Shown here: in pieces, positions 33,431-44,430 of the stretch | Position numbering within the stretch: position 1 is the first letter of the stretch | Layout: the number at the start of each line of letters is the position of its first letter | Source: Corydoras sp. C115 | Lineage: Eukaryota > Chordata > Actinopteri > Siluriformes > Callichthyidae | DNA length: 64,000 nt | Reading direction: 5' to 3' | NCBI GenBank assembly: GCA_019802505.1 | Contig: JAFMOC010000007.1 | Coordinates: forward strand, 14,435,001-14,499,000 | Notes under the pieces: model-generated | Told to the model about the DNA's origin: nothing | The model's input: only the letters and a program-made list of their open reading frames with translations | The model's database searches: none | Position numbers and translations under genes: made by a program

Positions 33431-35080
33431 AATGAGATAAATATCAGCATTATTATTAATAATAATAATAATAAGTGATGGGCAAATATACACCTAAACC
33501 ATGTTGCATGTAGAGAACATGCAAATGAAGTTTGTCAGCACACCCAGGAATTGAAACCAATACTTTGCCTGCAGGTGAAAGGATTTTGCTTTGCAAAAAT
33601 CATATAATTACCTAAACGAGAACTCTTACTGAGAACGACTTCCATGCTAATTAGTGATGCAGGCTCATGAGGAACGGCCCATATATGCCTCCACCGTTAT
33701 TCATCCTGTTTCAACGCTAATCGATAAGCAGGGTTTCCTGCTGGGACTGTCAAAGGCAATGGCACGATGCAGGCTTAGGGCTTATCCCCCTTGCTTGAAA
33801 GCAGACCTACATAAATGTTTGCATGGGTGTGAGCAGCTATTTGGGTGGGAAATCTCAAGCAGAACAAGCCCTCTGGGCACTCTGCATTGAGTTTCCTCTA
33901 TTTTGGAGTTCCAAATTCAAAAGAGTTCCAGCGAAAATCGGAGAGACAAGCGTGCAGTGAAAGATAAGGCTTATAAGCCAAGACAGGCTGGGCTGAGCGA
34001 GCTGGCTTGAATAACATTCAATTACATTAAACAGATGCTCAAGATGATCTGAAAAAGCCACTTTGCTTTCCCATAATCAGGAACACAGTGAGCAAAAAGA
34101 GGATCTGGCTGTTAGTTCTGATCAGGCTGCCGCTCATCCGCCAGCCACGGCATAAATTCGAGCTGGCATGTTCCATCCGTCCCTGGTGACCACTTATTGC
34201 AGATGCAGAGTCAGGAGCTTTGGCCTCTCTCTCTCCTTCTCTCTCTCTGTCTCTGTCTGTGTACTGTATGTGCATCACACCAGCATCTCCCTCACGCCAA
34301 CACAAGGACATTGTTAACTAAAGTCCTCAAGCCCTCTGAATTCACCCTAAAGCACAGTGTGAGCCAACAGTGACATGTGACTGAAGCACTAGTCTCTGAC
34401 AAACTCAAATCTCTGATGTCTGATTAATAGAAAAAAGTTTCCCACAGAGGAAAAATAGAGTAAAGAGAACGTACTCTCCTTAGAAACTAGCTCTTCATCA
34501 AAATTGAAAAATCTCGTTAATATTATGAATTCCTGCTAATTAAAAGGAGGGAAAATATCACTCTGTCTGGTTAATTTGCAATTAATTCCCTACTATTACA
34601 ACACTCTTGTTTTCAATTAAATGCACTTGTATGTAACACTATGGCTTAATGATATTTAATATGGCTTACATTAAATTAGGTGCTGCCTCGAGTTGTTAAG
34701 TAATCAAACACGGCTTCTATAAAACAATTGTCTTTATTAAATGTAGCGACAGCCACAAACAGATTATGAGTACAAACCAGAGATCTATGAAACGCCAAAT
34801 AAAAGGCTATTTGAGTTTAATTGGGTTCATAATCAGAATCAGAATTAGGATACTTTATTAATCCCCGGGGGGTAATTGCAGTTTTAAGTTACTGTAGACT
34901 GTAGACTTAACATTTGATCTCACATAACCTGCTTAGTCTTTAAATGTTAAACGTTATAGAACCTGCTTTCTAAACATTTTACTCAGTACACAAATACTAT
35001 TCACTATTCTCATTGGATTTTGCTTCTCAACACATCTGGCAACACAATCCAAATTTAATGCTTAGAGTTTCAATTTGGCA
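33431..35080. other. Mostly unique DNA, candidate regulatory elements
   Basis: 33447-33473 is an (AAT)n run. 33500-33590 resembles a very old DANA-like SINE body in reverse (GTAGAGAACATGCAAATGAAG, GGAATTGAAACC). 33640-34180 and 34490-34800 are repeat-free; the latter is AT-rich with many TAATT cores (GGTTAATTTGCAATTAATTCCC). A TC-rich run is at 34220-34262. No exon is seen. Confidence 0.33.
34828..34890 (-). mobile_element. Retroposon 3'-tail fragment
   Basis: AATCAGAATCAGAATTAGGATAC, TTTATTAATCCCCGGGG and GTAATTGCAG are the complement of the common fish tail ATTCCCC...GGGATTAATAAAGTATTCTGATTCTG. A second, plus-strand example is at 43861-43921. Confidence 0.6.
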
Positions 35081-35082
35081 GG

Positions 35083-35084
35083 AT

Positions 35085-35115
<31 letters not shown>

Positions 35116-35127
35116 TGTATTTATTTC
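35083..35127. repeat. (ATTT)n microsatellite
   Basis: About eleven tetranucleotide units with one change (ATGT). Confidence 0.92.
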
Positions 35128-35142
35128 TTGCCTACCAACCAC

Positions 35143-35722
35143 TACATTTACATTTAAATTAGATCATTTTGCAGACAAAAGCCTTATCGAAACTTTTATC
35201 AACTTACAAGCTGGGCAGCATGGTGGCTTAGTGGTTAGCACATCTGCCTCTCAGCACAGGGGATCCATGGAATTTCCATGTTCTCCCCGTGTACTTGTGG
35301 GTTTTCTCCAGGTTCTCCAGTTTCCTCCCACAGTCTCTATGAATGCTTTAAATTGCCACATATAGAGTATGTGTTTGTGTGTGTCTGTATGAGTGAGTGT
35401 GCCCAGTGATGGATTGGCGACCTGTCCTGGGTTTATATGCCCAGCTTTCTCACCTGGATGAGCATGGGGAACCTCACCCCCCACGACTTTATTAGAGGAT
35501 ATAACAGAGGATAATGAATGAATCAATGAACTTACAAGCTTCCCAACTTGATGGTTTGGGCCAGAACACAGGGTCAGTAGTTATGATACAAAGCAATGAG
35601 GGTTAAGGGCCTTACCCAAGGACCCATACAGGTAACTTCAGTGGATTCAAGATTCAAAACCTCCTAGCTTTAGATTGATAGCCCAACACCATAACCACTG
35701 CACTCCCACACCTTACCGCATT
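35143..35722 (-). mobile_element. L2-tailed tRNA-SINE interrupted by another SINE
   Basis: The tail side is TTACATTTAAATTAGATCATTTTGC (35148-35172) and the part up to ACTTACAAGCT at 35212. It resumes at 35529 with ACTTACAAGCTTCCCAACTTG, then GGGTTAAGGGCCTTACCC, GATTGATAGCCCAACACC and the head at the right end. The interrupting element is at 35213-35528. Confidence 0.83.
35213..35528 (+). mobile_element. DANA/Mermaid-like SINE nested, perfect 12-bp TSD
   Basis: Head GGGCAGCATGGTGGCTTAGTGG; body AATTTCCATGTTCTCCCCGTG; tail GAATGAATCAATG. The target-site duplication AACTTACAAGCT lies at 35201-35212 and 35529-35540 and is exact. The B-box region is partly deleted (GGGGATCCATGGAATTTCC). Confidence 0.94.
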
Positions 35723-35867
35723 AGATTATGGCACATTACACTGTTGCTGGATTTTCCTACTCACTCACGTCTAACAGCTTGAGATTCCACTATACCATAT
35801 TTATATTCATCAAACACATCCACAATTATATACTGTAAATTTATTAAAGCACTTTGGATTTCTGATC

Positions 35868-36139
35868 TCATTATTGTGAAAGCTTAATCCTATACTCGAT
35901 TCGTGGGTGGAAGGGGGGTTCCCCATGCCCAACCAGGTGAGAATGTTTCAGACTCTGAGCAGATACACCCAGGACATGCACCAATCCATCACTTGGCACA
36001 CACACAAACACACTCACTCAGACACACACACACACACACTATATAGGGCAATTTAGGGCAATTAATCCACCTTGAGTCCATGTTTTTAGACTGTGGGAGG
36101 AAAGCAGAGAACCCCGAGAAAACCCTTGCAGTCAGAGAG
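35868..36139 (-). mobile_element. DANA/Mermaid-like SINE, head missing
   Basis: GCTTAATCCTATACTCG, GTTCCCCATGCCCAACCAGG, CAGATACACCCAGGACATGC, a (CA)n run at 36015-36038, ATGTTTTTAGACTGTGGGAGG. It breaks off exactly where the hairpin at 36140-36226 begins. Confidence 0.82.
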
Positions 36140-36226
36140 AACTCAAACCGTCTTTAAACGGTAAAAACCACATTTACCTTGAATTATGGCAAATGTGGTT
36201 CTTACCGTTTAAAGACGGTTTGAGTT
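36140..36226. repeat. Long near-perfect hairpin
   Basis: Arms 36140-36164 and 36202-36226 are exactly complementary over 25 bp (core AACCGTCTTTAAACGG). After one A/C mismatch the pairing continues for 10 more bp (AACCACATTT at 36166-36175 with 36191-36200), around a loop of about 15 nt. It lies at the broken edge of a SINE. It may be a palindromic MITE end pair or a templated fold-back repair product. Neither arm matches other families in this window. Confidence 0.85.
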
Positions 36227-37547
36227 TAATTCAATTAACAAACTAAACTAATATTTTTTTAGATCTCCTTTCCATAAAATAACAATAAACACTAAACTAA
36301 TAGTATTATAGAATATAATAAAATTTTTAAGTTTATTGTTTTAAAGGTAATTAAGCAGAATATTTTTTGTTTTATCTGCAATCTAACGGAGATAACCATT
36401 TATCATCCATAATTTAATATCTGTAACGGGCTCCACTTATTTAATAAGTTGTTTCAAAAACATTGAATTAATCTATAAGTCTACAAACCACTTATTGGTA
36501 TGGTCAGGATTGATGTCCAGGGAAAGGGTGATATATATATATATATACTGGGAGTCAGGTCTAACATTGGCATTATTGATTCTTATGATATAGAATTTTC
36601 TAAATCATTAACATTATGCTAAACTGAAAACCACAAACAACATAAGCCTTGTTTATTAGGGTTCCATTTAAGTATTCCTGAGAATTTTAATAAAACATGA
36701 AGCAGTTTTGGCTTGTAAGGAGGATTAGCAAAATGTGTTATTTTTGAAAGAAAACTCATTTTAAAATGCTGATGCTTGCAGCAGAAATCACTACATAAAA
36801 TGCACAAGCAAAATTATCATGGATTATCCGATTGCAAACTTTGTTTTCTTTTAGGTCTTAAATTACTTATACTATATCATCATTAAAGCTTACAAGTCTG
36901 TTTATATCATACTTTTTAAAAAGTAATTAAACTGATTGTTGTGCAATATGAGTTGCGGGAATATTTAATACTCTCAAAAAAGACCTTATGAAAAGGAAAA
37001 AAGTATTATAGTCCATGACATTGAGTTTACAGGGCTCATTGATTTGCACAACACAAGGCCCTTATTGCCACAGAAACTTCACCATAGTTCATAAAAATGT
37101 TGAAAATACTACCTTACTTTTGATATATCTGGACCACAAGTACTGGGGACAATAACAGTTCTTAGAAATCCAATATATGAGTTTTTATTCCGGGGTATGT
37201 GTTTTCTAACAGGAATAATTATGACAGAGAAAACACTAAGCAATTATTTATGATTTATTTAAGGAAATATACTGATGCCATTTATTGTTTACCCTGCTAC
37301 ACCCAACACACTTTGGAGAAAGATGCTAAAATAGAATTGGAGAAAAATCTAAATGATGATAGAGATCAACAACTTGAGTAATACACGTATAGTTTAACAT
37401 TTAACAATTTGAGTGAACTGTTGTGCCTGCCAGCTTTGTAATAGCTAACTTAATGATATGAGACATTTATTTTGCTTTAATAGTATATTAGAAATAACAT
37501 GTTTTTTTGACCTGCTGGATCAAACTTTAGATTAAGGCAAAATTTCT
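36227..37547. other. AT-rich unique DNA, no gene seen
   Basis: Contains a short (AT)9 run at about 36531-36547. No exon or repeat family is recognised. Confidence 0.4.
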
Positions 37548-37553
37548 AAAAAA

Positions 37554-37598
<45 letters not shown>

Positions 37599-37599
37599 A

Positions 37600-37653
<54 letters not shown>
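37548..37653. repeat. Compound (AAAT)n-(AAT)n microsatellite
   Basis: About twelve AAAT/AATA units followed by about seventeen AAT units. Confidence 0.95.
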
Positions 37654-37792
37654 TTAAAAAACATAATTTTTTAAAATTATTATTTCCAACATTTTATTTT
37701 TGTAGGTTAGGGTATTAAATTATGTAGTAAACAAGTAAACTGAACATAAGGAACACAATATGGGTATCAAAATTATACATCATACCTCGTTG

Positions 37793-38042
37793 TTACATTT
37801 ACATTACATTTGGTCATTTGACACACTTTTATACAAAGCTACTTACAAATATCTCAACTTGATTGTAGTCAGAACACAGAGCTGGCAACACAGCATCCTT
37901 AGAGCAATGAGGGTTAAGGGCCTTGCTTATGGACCTATATTCATAACTTCAGTGGACCTGGGTTCTGAACCTACAACCCGCAGATTAATAGCCCAACTTT
38001 CGTACCAGTAAACATGATAACCAATGAACCACCGTGCCAACT
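37793..38042 (-). mobile_element. L2-tailed tRNA-SINE
   Basis: TTACATTTGGTCATTTGACAC and CTACTTACAAATATCTCAAC (tail side), then TGAGGGTTAAGGGCCTTGC and GAACCTACAACCC (B-box complement). The head ends in AACCACCGTGCC. There is an extra insertion near CGTACCAGTAAACATG within the head. Confidence 0.8.
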
Positions 38043-38960
38043 TGTCTTGTTACAAAAAACTTATTTAGTTTTTATAATATAATGTTAAATCTATTTCAAC
38101 TAAAATGTTAGAAAAATGTAGCTGGTCTGAAAAAAACTGTCTTTATAAAATTGGTCTGTGGGGCAAAATAAAATGTGGACAGCAGATTTAAATGCTCACC
38201 CTGTAAAGATATATGTGACTTTAAAATGCTTCGGTAAAAGGTTCAAGTTATATATAAAAATTGAGCCAAATCTTAAAAATAAAAGAGCTAAAGCATGAGC
38301 TAAAGTATTTGAGTCAATAAATGTTAAACTCAGTACTTTATTAGAATTTTGAACAGCTTAATAACTTATAATACCTACAGTGTATGCACTCCCATTTCAC
38401 CCTTTCACTCTTTAAGCAGATTTAATTCTTTTATAACTGCCAACAAATCTGTATATGATTTGTGATGCCGTGCCAAAATCTCTCAATAAATGTAATAAAT
38501 GTGTTTAAGGTTTATAATCCCTATAGAACACTTAAATCCAGTTGCAGCCAAATATAGGATGTGTCTTTAGCCAAGAACTATACCTAAATCTCTTGAGTGT
38601 TGCAGTATATGTTATACACAAGGAAGCATTTGCAAAAACAACTGCCAGTGGCTGAGGCTGATCATTAACAGGTAGTGTAAATTAGACAAATACAACTGCG
38701 AAACACTTCAGTCTTATTTGGATCTGGCATTGTTGGTGAATCGGCATGCATTTTCCTTTAAAATCATTACCTCCACACCGCAAATTCTAAGCTCAGACTG
38801 TCACACATATCTATGCACATATTTGGAATAATTGGATGATGGGTCTGTTATTAGTCAGACTGCTAAACTGACCAATCTCCTGATTTATTAGACAAAAACC
38901 TATTTGCCATTATAAGCCAGATTTAGTGACACTGTTTGATTGAGAAAACCAAATGTGATC
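38043..38960. other. AT-rich unique DNA, no gene seen
   Basis: Nothing recognised. Confidence 0.35.
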
Positions 38961-39205
38961 ACATTTAAACTAAAGTCTTTGGCAAACACTTTTATCCAAA
39001 GAAACTTACAAGTATATTAACTTGGTTGGCGCCAGAATACACAGATGGCCATACAGCATTCCTGGAGAAATGAGGGTTAAGGTACTTGGTCACAGACCCA
39101 CATTGGTAACTTCGGTGGATCTAGAATTTAAACCTACAACCTTCAGAATAATAGCCTACCCACACACCTTCAGAATAATTAAGAGCTACCCACACACCTT
39201 GTTAC
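38961..39205 (-). mobile_element. L2-tailed tRNA-SINE, rearranged head
   Basis: GGCAAACACTTTTATCCAAAG tail, GAGGGTTAAGGTACTTGG, GTAACTTCGGTGG. At the head, ACCTTCAGAATAAT and CTACCCACACACCTT are each present twice (39137-39200), a local tandem duplication. Confidence 0.75.
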
Positions 39206-39209
39206 ATTC

Positions 39210-39932
39210 ATGCATTCAATATAAATCTTCCGCTAAATCCTATAATAAGGAACTAGTCATGATGGGGTTCCCCATGCCCATTTAGGAGAGAACATATTGA
39301 GCACTGGGCAGATACACCGAGGACAGACACCAATCCATCACTGGGCACACTTCCTCACAAAGTAGGGATGGGGCAACACGTAATCGATTATGGTCAACGG
39401 TTTACTTCTTTTTTTTTTCTTATCTTATTATTTTAAGACTTTTAACATATCTAGGGTGTTTTCATTATTAGAAGTGCATTAATAACTGTTTCATCATCGT
39501 CCTGTGAAGATACATGCAGCTTTTTTTAATACCGCTCATGTACCATGTTTTCATATCGCATTCAGATCAATTAGAATGTCCGCACTTGTGTATAATCAAC
39601 ATATCTAGTCCATAAAATTACTCCAAATTATTTTGCTAAAGTTATTTTAATTCCAAACACAATCACATTAGAGTAATAGTTTTTTGATTAGATTAATTGA
39701 TAGAAAATTATTGGTTAGGTGCAGCCCTATCACATAGACACATCTAAACTATATGGGGACAATTTAGAGCATCCAATTCACCTTGAATCCAAGTTTTTGG
39801 ACTGTGTGAAAAATCAGAGAACACGGCGGAAACCCACGTGGACACGAGGAGAACATGGAACCTCCACTGAGATTAGGATTCAAACCTTAATCCCCAGCGC
39901 TGAAAGGCAGACATGCTAAGCACTATGCCACT
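39210..39932 (-). mobile_element. DANA/Mermaid-like SINE split by a hAT element
   Basis: 39210-39362 holds the 3' half (TCTTCCGCTAAATCC, GGGCAGATACACCGAGG, CCATCACTGGGCACAC). 39738-39932 continues with ACATCTAAACTATATGGGG, GAATCCAAGTTTTTGGAC and GGATTCAAACC. The two halves rejoin perfectly once the insert at 39363-39729 is set aside. Confidence 0.87.
39363..39729 (+). mobile_element. Short hAT derivative with 8-bp TSD, in a SINE
   Basis: Ends TAGGGATGGGGCAAC and TTAGGTGCAGCCCTA. The 8-bp duplication TCACAAAG / TCACATAG (39355-39362 and 39730-39737) has one mismatch. Internal CATATCGCATTCAGATCAATT and GCACTTGTGTATAATCAACA match the 992-bp hAT at 18015. It is 367 bp long and lacks the BED-finger region, so it is a deletion derivative of the same family. 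Confidence 0.83.
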
Positions 39933-41319
39933 GACCTTCCCCACCTTCTTAAAAAAATTATTAATTTTGTTTTTATAAAATAATGTTGAATCTTTTGAAA
40001 ATAAATTGTTTGAAAAGATTTGCCGGTCTGAAGAATATTGTCGACATAAAATTTAAATAAGATGAGGACCAATGCCGTTTGACTAAGAAAACCAAAAGTG
40101 ATCAGATTTAAACTAAAGTCTGTGGGAAGGTTTTGGTAACAGTGCAGGCCTTGCATACCTGATGTCTGCAAGAAGATAATGGGCAGCATTTCTCAAAGAC
40201 TAGTTGCATTCAGCTCAGGGACAGCATAGGGACAGCACGGTCCTTCTCTTGTCTGTCACCAAGTTACAATCAGGTATCTGTTTGCAGTGTGAAAAGCCAT
40301 ACAGTCTGCATGCACTAAAGCAAGATCTGTTCATATGAGCAGCCCAGTTATCAGCCAGCACATCAATACATACATTTGGTTTCTAAAATAAACAAAAACA
40401 GATGACACTCCGTGACATCTGCATGAATACAATTTGGAAACAGGATGATCAAAACCTCCGCACAGCATCAGATCAGTCCGTGGCTCCACTTCAGCTCAGC
40501 AAAAAAATGCTTCACCAGGCATTTCATTTTATAATATTTTCACACTGAGCTTTCAAATGTGCCTCTTTATCTTAAATGCCCAGGCAGAAAAATGAAAAGA
40601 CATGAGCTCATAAGAGTGTGAAGTAGTCTGGCTGCACTGACAGCGTGAAGGAGAAGAGCAGACACCAAGCGGGCACCGGCAGCCAGCTATATAGAGCACT
40701 CATTAAGAACTATGCTGTTTTTGCACTACCCTGGAAAGCAGTGTTTGCAATCATATATCAGTTTGGACATACATGAGATATTCTTCCTTTTCTCAGGATA
40801 TGTTACGCTCTGTCGTCTTATAAGCTTCAGACAGAGGCGGTGTTGCATGAAATGCATTAGCGGAGCAAGAGGTGTGTTCTCGGACAGGCCTTTTTGCTTT
40901 CCTTTTTGGGAGTTAATAAGCTCTAATGTAATAGCAGAAATGATTTCGCATTAAATGTGGTCTCAATTTCATTTACCAGAAACCATTTGTCATGTTTACG
41001 TGACACCCTGTGGCTGCTTATCCTTTCAGCTTTGATTATGGCTCACCTTTTTCAAACTATGTTCTATTTCTTTAAAAATTAAAGGCATCTGAATGGATGA
41101 AAAATAACAAGTAATTCCAAAATACTAGTTAAGTTGCTTAATCTGAATGAATAAAAACATATTTCTCTCAAGGCTAATCAATTGTATAAACCTCCTATTG
41201 TGTCAGCCATCGCATTTAGTGATTTTGAATAATATCTTCCTCTTGCATGCAAAGGCCATGGACATTATGCATCATATTCATGGCACTATTAAAATCTTTC
41301 TTATTAATGGAGATGTACA
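39933..41319. other. Unique DNA, candidate regulatory elements
   Basis: 40430-40680 and especially 40890-41060 look like conserved non-coding sequence: TTTCATTTACCAGAAACC, GTCATGTTTACGTGACACC. No repeats or exons are recognised. Confidence 0.35.
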
Positions 41320-41600
41320 CTTACAGTCCGGTTATCGGGTACATTTGTTTTAGACAGATTTTCTTACCAAATGAATGGAATTTGCAGCTCTAAAATTACA
41401 GAAAGTGTTCTGATACAAATGGATCAGATGCAGCAGTGCTGCTAAAGTTTTAATCAGTGTCCACTCACTGTGTACTCTATTAAACACATCTACCTTATTG
41501 ATCCACCTTGTATACAGTTTGTGTTAGCGATCCTCTAATCTTCCATCAGTGCTCACAGGATCAGTGCTACCTATGCCTCAGAATGCTGATGCCTGGACAT
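41320..41600 (+). mobile_element. Diverged relative of the 8233 TIR element
   Basis: CAGTCCGGTTATCGGGTACAT resembles the left end of the 8233 element. GATGCAGCAGTGCTGC, CTACCTTATTGATCCACC and GTGCTCACAGGATCAGTGC are typical of the interior. The right end is lost. Confidence 0.45.
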
Positions 41601-41994
41601 TGGTAATGTCATTGTTTTATTTTTATTTTCCATATTAATTGAATTTAAATAACCTAAAAGCTTAAACTTTCTTTGTTGCTAACATTCTGTTTTTTTATCT
41701 TTGTTACTTATTTCCCCTTAAAAGGATTTTTTATATATTGTCTAATAGGACTATATTTAGTAAAAGCAAGCAAAGCTTGTGCTAACCACTAATCTACTAA
41801 ACACTAACCTGTTTTACTGTATAAATTATTAAATGAAATTATTTTACTGTATACACTGTAGAACATAAGTCTAAGCTTCAAATTTGCACGAAGTACCTCA
41901 AGAAAACTCTTTTTCACCTACATTCCCAAATCGTATGCCCCACATCATTATGTTGAATTTCTTCATGAACCACTTTACTTTAAATATAAGTTTT
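41601..41994. other. AT-rich unique DNA, no gene seen
   Basis: Nothing recognised. Confidence 0.35.
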
Positions 41995-42494
41995 ATAGCA
42001 CAAGTATCAGTCAATAGTTTGGACATATTGCATCCAAACTTTAATTAAATTAAATATTTCCTCCTACAAAATCATAAAGATTTTGTAAGTACAGTTACAG
42101 ACTGTAGTACATCTGTTTTCTTAGTGTTTTTTGTCCTCTTGTTGGTTCTCTGTTCTCTATTGGTCAGGGCATTACAGAACAGGTATAATTTGGGTGGTGG
42201 ATTGTTTATTGTTTTTGTGGTGAAGTGGTTTTATTTTCATTCACTGCTCTATTTTCATTTAAACACCTCTGTGACACTGCTGGGATAGGAATAAAGCACC
42301 AACCAAATAATATCTGCTCTGTGGTGCTACTATTGGGGTCCTGATCATTAGAGAACAGAGTAAAGGAGACTAACACAGTATGTACTGTAGTCCACAAACA
42401 GATGGACTACAGTCTGTAGTTTTAGAACTACAAAGTCCATCTTTAAGTGGAACTGAGAACATGGACAATAAGTGGAGCAAAAACTGGTACTGTT
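41995..42494 (+). mobile_element. Fold-back DNA element (relative of 27834)
   Basis: Left end AGCACAAGTATCAGTCAATAG and right end AAAACTGGTACTGTTAAG are decayed TIRs of the 27834 family. The two halves are inverted copies of each other: TGTTGGTTCTCTGTTCTCTATTGG (about 42140) against TCATTAGAGAACAGAG (about 42346), and CAGACTGTAGTACATCTG against CAGATGGACTACAGTCTG. This is a true fold-back layout. Confidence 0.68.
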
Positions 42495-43445
42495 AAGTGA
42501 TAAGTTCATTGTGATTATACAACAGAAAATAGATTATTGAAAATCAAATTTGAATTTGTGCATTTGGGTGAATCTGTTGTTTTTATGACAGTCATCACAC
42601 AAAGCCATGTACTTAAACACTGACAGTCCTAAAATATTTGAATAAGTTGCATGTCTGAGGAGTTATGTAACGTGTAGTTTGCTGGAATCTGATTATGTTT
42701 ACAGAGAAAAACTGCAAGAAAAGTGTGAAAATTGGTGTAGCGGCAATCTTGCACTACTTTTATCCCTGGTTTAGGGGTCACAACAGATGTGGCAGCACGC
42801 TGTTGATTTAACATCGTAATGTCTGCCAGACATCGAACACACACTGGCACCATCAATCAAACCATTCCTGATTCTCACCTTTACATGCTCTGAAACATTT
42901 AATTAATACAAATTGTAATGTAACAGCTAGGTGATTTTATAGCTTTGATAATGAGCTCACGTAGCTTTCCCTGTTAAAAGTAACTTAATAAACTTCGGTG
43001 GTTTAGTTCAGAGTCTAGAACACTAGAAACTGACTTTATGTCTTTTCTCACCATGTGCTTGTGCACAGTGGTTAGTGCTGCTGTGGTATGTCATCGAAAC
43101 TTTGCATACTGTACAAACCACCTTTTTTGTTTTATGATAATTTGACATGTTCCCATACATTTAAAGTATTTGTGTTTTTAAAAACTTAAAAACAGAAACT
43201 GAACCTCTTTACCAGCTGAGTTGGACTCATTTACATATTTACTGCGGCAGACAATGCCTCTCATCAAATCATTCTTCTGCATAATCCTATACTATTATAT
43301 TATTCCACCATCTGCCACACAGTGCACTATATTTTCAATTTTTGATTTTTTTTAATTAACAGATATTACACTTGCCACTTTACTTTCACTTAGTTTTAGT
43401 ACTTTTAGATTAATTTTACTGTGCTTATTTTTTTATTTCCCCTTT
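42495..43445. other. Unique DNA, no gene seen
   Basis: Nothing recognised. 42630-42890 is less AT-rich, without family resemblance. Confidence 0.35.
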
Positions 43446-43457
43446 TGTATGCAGTAT

Positions 43458-43835
43458 GGGGCACAGTGGCTTAGTGGTTAGCACGTTCGCCTCTCAGCAT
43501 TAGGGATTCCCGGTTCGAATCCCCATCTGGGTGAAGTTTCCATGTTCTCTCCATGTCCGCATGGGTTTCCTCCGGGATCTCCGGTTTCCTCCCACAGTCC
43601 AAAAACATGGATCAAGTCAATTGAGTTCTCCAAATTGCCCCATATAGAGTGTGTATGTGTGCGTGTCTGTGTGAGTGAGTGTGTGCCCAGCGATAGATTG
43701 GCGCCCTGTCCTGGGTGTATCTGCCCAGCGCCCGAAACGTTCTCCCCTGGATGGGCATGGGGAACCCCACCGCGACCCTGCTATAGGATAAAGTGGAAGA
43801 TAATGAATGAATGAATGAATGAATGAATGAATGAA
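43458..43835 (+). mobile_element. DANA/Mermaid-like SINE, youngest copy, exact TSD
   Basis: Complete head (TGGCTTAGTGG A-box, GGTTCGAATCC B-box), full body, GCGACCCTGCTATAGGATAAAG and a (GAAT)8-type tail. Exact 12-bp target-site duplication TGTATGCAGTAT lies at 43446-43457 and 43836-43847. Few differences from the copies at 11013 and 16140 suggest recent activity. Confidence 0.96.
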
Positions 43836-43860
43836 TGTATGCAGTATATAAACACAACTA

Positions 43861-43921
43861 AAGGAGCACCTGTAAAAACTGCAATTTCCCCCAAGGATTA
43901 ATAAAATATTCTGATTCTGAT
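43861..43921 (+). mobile_element. Retroposon 3'-tail fragment
   Basis: AGGAGCACCTGTAAAAACTGC, AATTTCCCCCAAGGATTAATA and TATTCTGATTCTGATT form the tail seen in reverse at 34828. Confidence 0.6.
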
Positions 43922-44030
43922 TAGGAACTAGGGTCGTTGGAGGGGGGGTCCCCATGCCCATCCCGTGGAGAGTGTTTTGAGCACATTCACGCAGCACAGG
44001 GCACCAATCCATCACTAGGCATGCAGACAA
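43922..44030 (-). mobile_element. DANA/Mermaid-like SINE 3' fragment
   Basis: GGAACTAGGGTCGTTGG, TCCCCATGCCCATCCCGTGG and GGCACCAATCCATCACTAGGC; the rest is missing. Confidence 0.72.
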
Positions 44031-44221
44031 TTTTTGAAACCAAAACATGTCGCAGGAATAAAAAAAACAAAACCTTATACGATAACCTAACAGAAGCAGT
44101 ATTATTGTTTTTAGCACATTTCACCGTGACACACCTGATTCCTCAATAACAGTAAGTTATCTATATTGTGAGGTGTCGTAATTTTAGAACAATTTAATAA
44201 AAATTGCACTATTAGATGCAC

Positions 44222-44430
44222 AAACATTTGTTCATTTTCTAAAGCCACCTATCAAAAATAGTGCTACAGCCTATCCAAGCACACACTGATTCACATCTAG
44301 AAAGAGAAAGAGAAATAAACAGGAGAAAGCATTTGTAGACATGTGGAGAACATGCAAACTTCACACAGAAAAGAGTGTCGGAAAATCTAACCCGAGACCA
44401 TCTTGCCGACGGCTGAGAGCACTAACAACT
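44222..44430 (-). mobile_element. Very old DANA-like SINE
   Basis: TTGTTCATTTTCTAAAGCC, ACTGATTCACATCTAG, GTGGAGAACATGCAAACTTC and AGAGCACTAACAACTAT follow the family order at high divergence. A similarly old copy lies at 56203-56492. Confidence 0.5.

Noticed and set aside
43612..44117. 166-residue minus-strand frame
   Set aside because: Antisense translation of a young SINE plus a retroposon tail and a SINE fragment; the His-Ser repeats come from the GAAT tail.
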